DNA of 20,730 nt. Source: Betaproteobacteria bacterium. Its GTDB lineage: Bacteria; Pseudomonadota; Gammaproteobacteria; Burkholderiales; Burkholderiaceae. Positions 6,936-13,268 of this stretch are shown in pieces. The notes below the pieces were generated by a model. That model saw only the letters and a list, made by a program, of their open reading frames with translations, was not told the origin of the DNA and ran no database searches. Location of the stretch: positions 1-20,730 of the forward strand of contig RFXC01000051.1 in assembly GCA_009921765.1 (NCBI GenBank), read 5' to 3'. The position numbers were made by a program, and so were the translations under genes. Positions within the stretch are counted from its first letter, which is position 1; every line of letters starts with the position of its first letter.

Positions 6936-8129
6936 TCAATCCCAACTGAGCGCGCCTCCGGTCTGGTATTCGATGACCCGCGTCTCGAAGAAGTTTCGCT
7001 CCTTCTTGAGATCGATCATTTCGCTCATCCAGGGGAAGGGGTTTTCCTCTGTCGGAAAGAGCGTTTCGATGCCGATCTGCTGGGCCCTGCGATTGGCGAT
7101 GAAGCGCAGGTAGCCCTTGAACTGCTGGGCATTGAGCCCGAGGACACCACGCGGCATGGTGTCTTCTGCGTACGCGTATTCGAGCTCGACCGCCTGGCGG
7201 AACAGCCCGCGAATTTCCTCGCGGAACTCTGCCGTCCAGAGGTGAGGATTCTCAAGCTTGATCTGGTTGATGAGGTCGATGCCGAAATTGCAGTGCATCG
7301 ATTCATCGCGAAGGATGTACTGGTACTGCTCGGCCGCGCCCGTCATCTTGTTCTGCCGACCAAGCGCGAGAATCTGCACAAAGCCTACATAGAAAAACAA
7401 CCCTTCCATCAGGCAGGCGAACACGATGAGCGAACGCAGCAGCTTTTGGTCGGCATCCGGCGTGCCGGTGACGAAATCGGGATTGGTGAGGGTGTCGATG
7501 AACGGGATCAGGAACTCGTCCTTGTCGCGGATCGACTTGACCTCGTGGTAGGCGTTGAAGATTTCGCCTTCGTCGAGACCGAGCGACTCGACGATGTACT
7601 GATAGGCGTGGGTATGGATAGCCTCTTCAAAGGCCTGACGCAGCAGAAACTGGCGGCACTCCGGCGCGCTGATATGCCGATAGGTGCCCAGCACGATGTT
7701 GTTGGCAGCCAGCGAATCGGCGGTGACAAAGAACCCGAGGTTGCGCTTGACAAGCCTGCGTTCGTCGTCGGTCAGGCCGTCGGGAGATTTCCAGAGCGCG
7801 ATGTCACGGCTCATGTTGATCTCTTGCGGCATCCAGTGATTGGCGCAGGTGGCGAGATATTTTTCCCAGGCCCACTTGTACTTGAACGGCACCAGCTGGT
7901 TGACGTCAGCGCTGCCGTTGATGATGCGCTTGTCTTCGACGCGCACGCGGCGCGAGCTGGAACCCATGACCGATGAGGACGGCTTGGGCAGGTTGATGGC
8001 GGGCGCTGCAGCCGCACCAGCGATCGGCGTGGATGCGGGCGCGGACGCCAGCTCCAGATTGATCGGCGATGCAGGCGGTGCCCGGCGTGTTGGTGTTGCC
8101 ACTGCGGGCGCGTCATCCCAGGACAGCAT
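6936..8129 (-). CDS. nrdB: Class Ia ribonucleotide reductase, radical-bearing beta subunit (R2)
   Basis: The 397-residue subunit houses the diiron-tyrosyl radical needed by NrdA to reduce ribonucleotides. All iron ligands are visible: D138, E169 and H172 (EAIH), E242 (MEGLFF), E276 and H279 (RDESMH). The radical tyrosine is Y176, at the spacing of E. coli Y122, so this is a class Ia enzyme and not a Tyr-less class Ic one. The C-terminal tail ([11 protein letters not shown]) carries the radical-transfer tyrosine Y388 and the NrdA-binding end. Residues 7-60 are an Ala/Pro/Ser-rich linker, rather long for the family, preceded by MLSWDD, which echoes the C-terminal LSWD. nrdA lies upstream across 118 bp, and a separate candidate promoter precedes nrdB. 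The Shine-Dalgarno (GAGA) is weak. Confidence 0.97.
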   Translation of the reverse strand: MLSWDDAPAVATPTRRAPPASPINLELASAPASTPIAGAAAAPAINLPKPSSSVMGSSSRRVRVEDKRIINGSADVNQLVPFKYKWAWEKYLATCANHWMPQEINMSRDIALWKSPDGLTDDERRLVKRNLGFFVTADSLAANNIVLGTYRHISAPECRQFLLRQAFEEAIHTHAYQYIVESLGLDEGEIFNAYHEVKSIRDKDEFLIPFIDTLTNPDFVTGTPDADQKLLRSLIVFACLMEGLFFYVGFVQILALGRQNKMTGAAEQYQYILRDESMHCNFGIDLINQIKLENPHLWTAEFREEIRGLFRQAVELEYAYAEDTMPRGVLGLNAQQFKGYLRFIANRRAQQIGIETLFPTEENPFPWMSEMIDLKKERNFFETRVIEYQTGGALSWD

Positions 8130-8196
8130 TTAAGATCTCGCTTTAACTTTCTTTGATAACAAACTGAGGGAGCGAGAAGAAATCTTCACGCCCCGA

Positions 8197-8225
8197 ATCT
8201 TACGGTGCAATGAATAGCCTTGCAA
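8197..8225 (-). promoter_or_regulatory. Candidate sigma70 promoter of nrdB
   Basis: On the minus strand TTGCAA (8225-8220) and TAAGAT (8202-8197) are separated by exactly 17 bp, close to the -35/-10 consensus TTGACA/TATAAT. A transcript would start near 8190, about 60 nt before the nrdB ATG. It lies in the nrdA-nrdB gap, so nrdB could be made independently of nrdA. No clear NrdR-like box is seen here. Confidence 0.55.
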
Positions 8226-8247
8226 CGTCAGGACAAGCTTTGCACGA

Positions 8248-11196
8248 TCACTGACAGGCTTCGCACTCCGGATCATCGATCGCGCAGAACTTTGGTGCAA
8301 TGGGCTCACTACTGGCTGCGCCCCCTGCAGCACCCGCCACGGCCGCTGTTGCACCGCTCGCGCCCGCGTAATTGAAGCCCGCTGCCCCTGCGCCATCGGC
8401 AGACACCGAGTTCAGCTGGCCAATTTTGTCGGTGGTCGACTTCTCTGCATGCGTGGCACCGAGCGTGCGCAGGTAGTAGGTGGTTTTGAGTCCGCGCAAC
8501 CAGGCAAGCGTGTAGGTGTCGTGCAGGCGCTTGCCCGAGGCACCCGCCATGTAGATGTTGAGCGATTGCGCCTGATCGATCCACTTCTGGCGCCGCGCTG
8601 CGCACTCCACCAGCCAACTGGGCTCCACCTCGAATGCGGTGGCGTAGATTTCCCTGAGCTCGGCAGGGATCCGATCGATACGGGCGAGCGAGCCATCGAA
8701 GAACTTGAGGTCGGCCACCATCACTTCGTCCCACAGTCCAAGCCGCTTCAGATCGCGCACCAGATAGTCGTTGACGACGGTGAACTCGCCCGACAGGTTC
8801 GATTTCACATAGAGGTTCTGGAAGGTGGGCTCGATGCAGGCAGACACCCCGATGATGTTCGAGATCGTGGCGGTGGGTGCGATGGCAACGCAATTGGAGT
8901 TGCGCATGCCGTGCTCGCGGATGCGGGCACGCAGGCTCGTCCAGTCAAGATGCTCGGTTTCGTCGACTTCGACATGACCGCCACGCTCGTCGCGCAGCAA
9001 CCGGATCGTGTCCTGCGGCAGAATGCCGCGATCCCACAACGAACCCTTGAAGCTCGAATATCGCCCGCGCTCCTCGGCCAGTTCGGTGGACGCCCAGTAC
9101 GCGAAATAGCAAACGGCTTCCATGGAGGTGTCTGCAAACTCGATCGCCTGTTCGCTCGCATAGGGCACGCGCAGCAGGTGCAGGCAGTCCTGGAAACCCA
9201 TGATGCCCAGACCCACCGGGCGGTGGCGAAGGTTGGCGTTTCTTGCTTTGCCGACCGCGTAGTAGTTGATGTCGATCACGTTGTCGAGCATGCGCATGGC
9301 GGTGTGAATGGTCGCCTTGAGCTTGTCCAGATCGAGTTCCCAGCGGCCATCGCGTTCGCGCATGTGGGCCACCAGATTGACCGACCCCAGGTTGCACACT
9401 GCGATTTCGCTGTCGCTGGTGTTGAGCGTGATCTCGGTGCACAGGTTGGAACTGTGCACGACACCCACATGTTGCTGGGGGCTGCGCAGATTGCAGGGAT
9501 CCTTGAAGGTGATCCAGGGGTGGCCGGTTTCAAACAGCATCGACAGCATCTTGCGCCAGAGCTGAATTGCCGGCACCTTGCGGAACAGCTTGAGTTCACC
9601 ATTGGCGGCGCGTGCCTCATGCCGCAGGTAGGCCTGCTCGAATTCGCGGCCAACCTTGTCATGGAGGTCACGGCAGTCGGCGGGCGAGAACAGCGTCCAT
9701 TCGGCGTTTTCCATGACCCGCTTCATGAACAGATCGGGGATCCAGTTGGCCGTGTTCATGTCGTGCGTGCGCCGACGATCATCGCCGGTGTTCTTGCGCA
9801 GTTCGAGAAACTCTTCGATATCCAGGTGCCAGGTTTCCAGGTAGGCACAGACCGCGCCCTTGCGCTTGCCACCCTGGTTGACCGCCACCGCGGTGTCATT
9901 GACCACCTTGAGGAAAGGCACCACACCCTGGCTCTTGCCATTGGTGCCGCGGATATGGCTGCCGAGCGCGCGAACCGGTGTCCAGTCGTTGCCAAGACCG
10001 CCCGCGTACTTGGCGAGCAGCGCGTTTTCCTTGATCGCCTCATAGATGCCGTCAAGATCGTCGGACACCGTGGTGAGGTAGCAGGACGAAAGCTGCGAAC
10101 GCTGGGTGCCCGAGTTGAACAGCGTGGGCGTGGAGCTCATGAAGTCGAACGTGGAGAGCAGTTCGTAGAACTCGATGGCGCGCTCTTCGCGGTTGATTTC
10201 GTTCAGCGACAGACCCATGGCGACCCGCATGAAAAACGCTTGCGGCAGCTCGAACCGCACTTCGTCGATATGGAGGAAGTAGCGGTCGTAAAGGGTCTGC
10301 AGTCCGAGGTAAGTGAACTGCAGGTCGCGGTCAGACTGGAGCGCTGCGCCGAGCCGGCGCAGATCAAATTGCAGGAGTTTTTCGTCGATCAGGCCTGCCT
10401 CGACACCACGGCGGATGAAGCCCGGAAAATAGTCGGCGTAGCGCGTGGCCATTGCCGAATGCGCCACCTCTTCGCCGAGCGCTTCCCGACGCATGGTGTG
10501 CAGCAACAGCCGTGCCGTGACCTGGCTGTAGGCAGGGTCCTTTTCGATCAGTGCACGAGCCGACAGGATCGCTGATTTGTAGACCTCTTCGAGCGGGACG
10601 CCGTCGTAGAGGTTGCGCACGGTTTCCGACAGCACGGTGTCTGCGCTCACGAACTCGCCCAGTCCGACACAGGCCGATGCGATCAGCGAGCGCAGCGCAG
10701 AAATATCGAGCGGGCGGCGCTGACCGCCCTCGACGACATGCAGGGCAGGCTGGTTGGCGTTGTCGCGCTCCTGGCGCACGGCCGCACGCTCCTGCGCACG
10801 GCGCTCGCGGTAGAGCACGTAGGCGCGCGCCACCTCGTGTTCGCCAAAGCGCATGAGCGCGAGCTCGACATGGTCCTGAATGTCTTCAATATGAAAGGTG
10901 CCGCCGCCCTGCTTGCCGCGCGCAAGCGCCGCAACCACCGCGCTGGTGAGACGCTCAACCAGCTCACGAACCCTGGCTGACGCCGCGCTCTGCCCGCCAT
11001 GCACGGCGAGGAAGGCCTTGGTCATGGCAACCGAGATCTTGCCTGGCTCAAACGCCACCACCGAGCCATTGCGGCGGATGACCTTGAAGTCGGTCAGGAA
11101 GGCGGTCGACGGAGCGCCCGGTGCGGTTTCGACGGTGGCCGCGGCCCCCTGGGGCATCAACGACTCCGGCCTGGTGCGCTCAGCGACTCTCTGCAT
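8248..11196 (-). CDS. nrdA: Class Ia ribonucleoside-diphosphate reductase, catalytic alpha subunit (R1)
   Basis: This 982-residue enzyme reduces NDPs to dNDPs using the radical from NrdB. An ATP-cone (about 33-130, starting KVIRRNGSVVAFEPGKI) provides overall allosteric control. The active site is complete: C372 (QLSSCYL), N584/C586/E588 in SSNLCTEI, and C601 (AVCNLGSVN). The radical-relay tyrosine pair is in TTYYLRTLGAT. The C-terminal thiol pair C978/C981 in DPECEACQ accepts electrons from thioredoxin or glutaredoxin, after a flexible Ala/Gly-rich linker. AAGGAGAA lies a few bases before ATG 11196. It is upstream of nrdB and is preceded by a promoter overlapping a candidate NrdR box. The long opposite-strand frames here are shadows. 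Confidence 0.97.
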   Translation of the reverse strand: MQRVAERTRPESLMPQGAAATVETAPGAPSTAFLTDFKVIRRNGSVVAFEPGKISVAMTKAFLAVHGGQSAASARVRELVERLTSAVVAALARGKQGGGTFHIEDIQDHVELALMRFGEHEVARAYVLYRERRAQERAAVRQERDNANQPALHVVEGGQRRPLDISALRSLIASACVGLGEFVSADTVLSETVRNLYDGVPLEEVYKSAILSARALIEKDPAYSQVTARLLLHTMRREALGEEVAHSAMATRYADYFPGFIRRGVEAGLIDEKLLQFDLRRLGAALQSDRDLQFTYLGLQTLYDRYFLHIDEVRFELPQAFFMRVAMGLSLNEINREERAIEFYELLSTFDFMSSTPTLFNSGTQRSQLSSCYLTTVSDDLDGIYEAIKENALLAKYAGGLGNDWTPVRALGSHIRGTNGKSQGVVPFLKVVNDTAVAVNQGGKRKGAVCAYLETWHLDIEEFLELRKNTGDDRRRTHDMNTANWIPDLFMKRVMENAEWTLFSPADCRDLHDKVGREFEQAYLRHEARAANGELKLFRKVPAIQLWRKMLSMLFETGHPWITFKDPCNLRSPQQHVGVVHSSNLCTEITLNTSDSEIAVCNLGSVNLVAHMRERDGRWELDLDKLKATIHTAMRMLDNVIDINYYAVGKARNANLRHRPVGLGIMGFQDCLHLLRVPYASEQAIEFADTSMEAVCYFAYWASTELAEERGRYSSFKGSLWDRGILPQDTIRLLRDERGGHVEVDETEHLDWTSLRARIREHGMRNSNCVAIAPTATISNIIGVSACIEPTFQNLYVKSNLSGEFTVVNDYLVRDLKRLGLWDEVMVADLKFFDGSLARIDRIPAELREIYATAFEVEPSWLVECAARRQKWIDQAQSLNIYMAGASGKRLHDTYTLAWLRGLKTTYYLRTLGATHAEKSTTDKIGQLNSVSADGAGAAGFNYAGASGATAAVAGAAGGAASSEPIAPKFCAIDDPECEACQ

Positions 11197-11362
11197 GCGA
11201 TTCTCCTTGTTGTGATGGCGATGAGCGCCTGATTGCGCGTCACGCCAGCCTGACCTGTTCTTTGCTGTCCGGACCCATTCCGGACGACCGCTGCATCACG
11301 CCTCGCAAAGCTTCATGCGCATCTGACACGCGGACAGACCGACTGCCGGTGATGACGCGGGA

Positions 11363-11411
11363 AGCACTAGATGTGGGGGGTCTGCTGATCGTTGGACCTA
11401 ATTCTAGTGGT
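11363..11411 (-). promoter_or_regulatory. Pair of candidate NrdR boxes upstream of nrdA
   Basis: AGCACTAGATGTGGGG (11363-11378) and ACCTAATTCTAGTGGT (11396-11411) are both 16 bp. Read in the matching orientation they share TCTAGTG and agree at about 11 of 16 positions. Their centres are 33 bp apart, about three helical turns. NrdR, the ATP-cone repressor of ribonucleotide reductase genes, binds two roughly palindromic 16-bp boxes spaced about three turns apart, often over the promoter. The upstream box covers the predicted -10 and the other lies in the early transcript. The match to the published consensus is partial. Confidence 0.45.
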
Positions 11412-11429
11412 CGGGACCCACCCGATCAA
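11401..11429 (-). promoter_or_regulatory. Candidate sigma70 promoter of nrdA
   Basis: On the minus strand TTGATC (11429-11424) and TAGAAT (11406-11401) are separated by exactly 17 bp. Transcription would begin near 11393, giving a leader of roughly 200 nt before the nrdA ATG at 11196. The 407-bp gap between nrdA and ampD holds no gene that I can support; it holds this promoter, the box pair, three phased GATCAA repeats and an 18-bp palindrome. Confidence 0.6.
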
Positions 11430-11481
11430 GTCTTGCAACCGATCCGATCAATGCCGGGGTCAGAGCCTGATCAAGAATCGC

Positions 11482-11499
11482 GCCGGTTCATGAACCGGC
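11482..11499. repeat. 18-bp perfect palindrome upstream of nrdA
   Basis: GCCGGTTCATGAACCGGC reads the same on both strands. It lies about 53 bp upstream of the predicted nrdA -35 and about 105 bp downstream of the ampD stop. There is no T-run on either side, which argues against a terminator and for a dimeric regulator's operator. Confidence 0.5.
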
Positions 11500-11554
11500 T
11501 TTGCCGACCAAGATCAGCCAAGGTTTTCAGGACACGACAGGCTCGCGAACGCCG

Positions 11555-11582
11555 AAAAACTTGAGTCTTTAAATTCAACTCA
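11555..11582 (-). terminator. Weak terminator-like structure after ampD
   Basis: On the minus strand TGAGT (11582-11578) and ACTCA (11566-11562) form a 5-bp stem with an 11-base loop, followed after two bases by TTTTT (11559-11555). It is the only terminator-like element between ampD and the nrdA promoter. The stem is short and AT-rich, so termination here is uncertain. Confidence 0.3.
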
Positions 11583-11603
11583 CGTCCCGACGCGGTTTTC
11601 CGG

Positions 11604-12194
11604 TCAAAATGGCCTGACGAGCCCTGTTGCATCAGGACTCGAAAGCACACGTGTCCAATCGAAGAAGGGTCCGGGGTCTTGCTTGCGGCCGGGGGCCACA
11701 TCTTCGTGGCCTGCGATCCACCGCAGTGGGTGGCGCGCACGCAACAGTCCAATGACTTGCGCGAGGCGCCGATATTGTGCTTCGGTAAACCGGTGCGCGC
11801 CGTCGCCCTCGAGTTCGATGCCGATCGAAAAATCGTTGCAGCGTTCCCGGCCGAGCATGCTGGAGGGGCCAGCGTGCCAGGCGCGCAGCTCGGTGCCGAC
11901 GAACTGCACCACCTCGCCGCGGCGCCGGATCAGCAGGTGCGCAGACACCCGCAGATCTGCGAGACAGGCAAGCCTGGGGTCATCTTGGGTGGTCAACTGG
12001 TTGAGAAACAGGCGCTCGATGGCGTTGCCCGAGAACACACCGGGCGGCAGGCTGATGAAGTGCATCACCAGCGTGTCGACGACCATCCCCGCCGGACGTG
12101 CATTGAAGTTGGGCGATTCAAGTTGCTTGACCCCGTGCAGCCAACCGTCGGGCGACTCCGACCATTGGATCGACCTGACGCGGCATGCGGTCAT
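11604..12194 (-). CDS. ampD: 1,6-anhydro-N-acetylmuramyl-L-alanine amidase
   Basis: This 196-residue cytoplasmic zinc amidase cleaves anhydro-muropeptides during peptidoglycan recycling; its loss can trigger AmpR-dependent beta-lactamase induction where that system exists. Zinc ligands H45 (VMHFISLPPGVF), H163 (AGHEDVAPGRK) and D173 (QDPGPFFDW) are present, as are the catalytic E127 (SIGIELEG) and K171. The N-terminal SPNFNARP is typical. The frame is open for 39 codons upstream, but ATG 12194 is preferred: it gives the expected length (E. coli 183) and overlaps the upstream stop as ATGA, implying coupling. No ampC or ampR is seen nearby. Confidence 0.95.
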   Translation of the reverse strand: MTACRVRSIQWSESPDGWLHGVKQLESPNFNARPAGMVVDTLVMHFISLPPGVFSGNAIERLFLNQLTTQDDPRLACLADLRVSAHLLIRRRGEVVQFVGTELRAWHAGPSSMLGRERCNDFSIGIELEGDGAHRFTEAQYRRLAQVIGLLRARHPLRWIAGHEDVAPGRKQDPGPFFDWTRVLSSPDATGLVRPF

Positions 12195-12511
12195 CGTGAT
12201 GCGGACGGGCCGCGGGGCGCTTGCTCGGTGAGATCGCGATGCGCGGTGCTGCAATAACTTGACCCACGCTCCCCTGCGACCGCATCGCGCGACGGCAGAT
12301 AGAGCCCACAATGCGAGCAGCGCAGCATCGGTTCGGGCGGCGACTCACCCGAGGCGGGGTCGGCGCCCGGCGCCCGGGGGCCCGCCGAATCGGACTCGGC
12401 GGGCGGAGGCGATGCGGCAGACTCCGCACGGCGACGGCCGATTCGCCAGAGGGTCCATCCGAGCCAGGCCACGCCGGCGAGCACGATCCATACAGTGAAC
12501 TTTCCCATCAT
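12191..12511 (-). CDS. PP0621-like small membrane protein with C-terminal zinc-ribbon motif
   Basis: This 106-residue protein has an N-terminal membrane helix (about 5-23), an Arg-rich stop-transfer (RIGRRR), a Pro/Ser/Ala-rich linker (about 30-62) and a small metal-binding module with C65-x2-C68 and C87-x3-H91. That layout matches the uncharacterised PP0621 family of beta- and gammaproteobacteria. The function is unknown; the C-terminal module should lie in the cytoplasm if the helix follows the positive-inside rule. The start (ATG 12511 or 12508) overlaps the upstream stop and its own stop overlaps the ampD start, so the three genes are tightly coupled. Confidence 0.8.
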   Translation of the reverse strand: MMGKFTVWIVLAGVAWLGWTLWRIGRRRAESAASPPPAESDSAGPRAPGADPASGESPPEPMLRCSHCGLYLPSRDAVAGERGSSYCSTAHRDLTEQAPRGPSASR

Positions 12512-13026
12512 CCCCGCCGCAGGATCACCTCGAGAACGAAGCGGCTGCCCACATAGGCAAGGAGCAGCAGTCCGAATCCGCCCAGCGTGAGGCGCAGCGC
12601 CGTCTTGCCGCGCCAGCCACGCAAGCGGCGGCCCAGGAGCAGGACGCCGAACACGCTCCAGGAGATCAGCGTGAACACGGTTTTGTGATCGAGGGTGAGG
12701 GGCTTGCCGAACACCTGCTCAGAGAAAAATACGCCGGTCGCCGCGGTGAGCGTGAGAAAGGTGAATCCGGCTGTAATCAGCCGAAACAGGATTCGCTCGA
12801 GCGCGAGAAGTGGCGGAAGATCCTCGAGGATGCGCGCGGTCCACCCCTGCGGCGCTCCCGACCCCGCGTGCAGCGCCCTTTCAGCCACTGCCATGAGAAC
12901 CGCATGGAGTGCGGCGAGCGCGAGCACGCCGTAGGCGAGCGTGCCTGCGAGCAGATGGGGGACAAAGAGCGGACGCACCGCGCGCTCGCCGAGCTCGGCC
13001 CCGGGAAAGGCAAGCGGCAGCATCAC
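12508..13026 (-). CDS. CcsA-like cytochrome c assembly membrane protein, N-terminus damaged
   Basis: The visible 172 residues form several membrane helices and resemble the CcsA/CcmC-type domain of YpjD-like proteins: LAYGVLALAALHAVLMAVAERAL, LERILFRLITAGFTFLTLT, and the segment FGKPLTLDHKTVFTLISW with a histidine expected in haem handling. The product would act in cytochrome c maturation. The only start in frame is GTG 13026 or ATG 13023, yet family-like sequence (RFGFASILSATVWVGLAAVWLESL) continues upstream to about 13200 in the same frame. No ATG, GTG or TTG occurs between the upstream stop (13306-13308) and 13026. Another frame starting at 13250 or 13247 gives a membrane-like MVKILLVLVFIA, so a frameshift or deletion is likely. 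Confidence 0.7.
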   Translation of the reverse strand: MMLPLAFPGAELGERAVRPLFVPHLLAGTLAYGVLALAALHAVLMAVAERALHAGSGAPQGWTARILEDLPPLLALERILFRLITAGFTFLTLTAATGVFFSEQVFGKPLTLDHKTVFTLISWSVFGVLLLGRRLRGWRGKTALRLTLGGFGLLLLAYVGSRFVLEVILRRG

Positions 13027-13235
13027 GGCGAGGGCTGCAACCGGCAGCAGGAGCCCACGAAGGGCCTTCAGGCCGGCGCTGAGCGATTCGAGCCAGACCG
13101 CTGCCAGGCCAACCCAGACCGTGGCCGACAGGATGCTGGCAAAGCCGAAGCGCCAGCCGTCGGGCGAGCGAGTGGCAATGAAGAGGGACCCGGCATGCAG
13201 CGCGATGCGGCCGGCGCAATGAAAACCAGAACCAG

Positions 13236-13241
13236 TAGAAT
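13236..13241 (+). promoter_or_regulatory. Possible -10 element for ffh
   Basis: TAGAAT at 13236-13241 lies 27 bp before the ffh ATG and would start a transcript near 13248. No good -35 is found 16-18 bp upstream, and no Shine-Dalgarno is visible between 13248 and 13269, which is unusual for a highly expressed gene such as ffh. Confidence 0.35.
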
Positions 13242-13268
13242 CTTCACCAATCCAGTTTAACTCAGCCC

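Noticed and set aside
6661..6945. 94-codon minus-strand frame rich in Ser/Glu
   Set aside because: It reads the histone-like repeat out of frame and begins inside the nrdB end. It does not give the conserved tail.
6475..6945. Possible mobile element or CRISPR-like array suggested by repeats
   Set aside because: The repeats are codon-level Lys/Ala units of a coding sequence with variable period. There are no spacers, transposase or target-site duplications.
8449..10575. 708-codon open frame on the plus strand
   Set aside because: It is the antisense shadow of nrdA, whose active-site motifs are complete on the minus strand. GC-rich codon use leaves long opposite frames open; no family motif or ribosome site is seen.
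11121..11564. 147-codon plus-strand frame in the nrdA/ampD gap
   Set aside because: It starts inside nrdA, runs through the promoter region, and has no motif or ribosome site.
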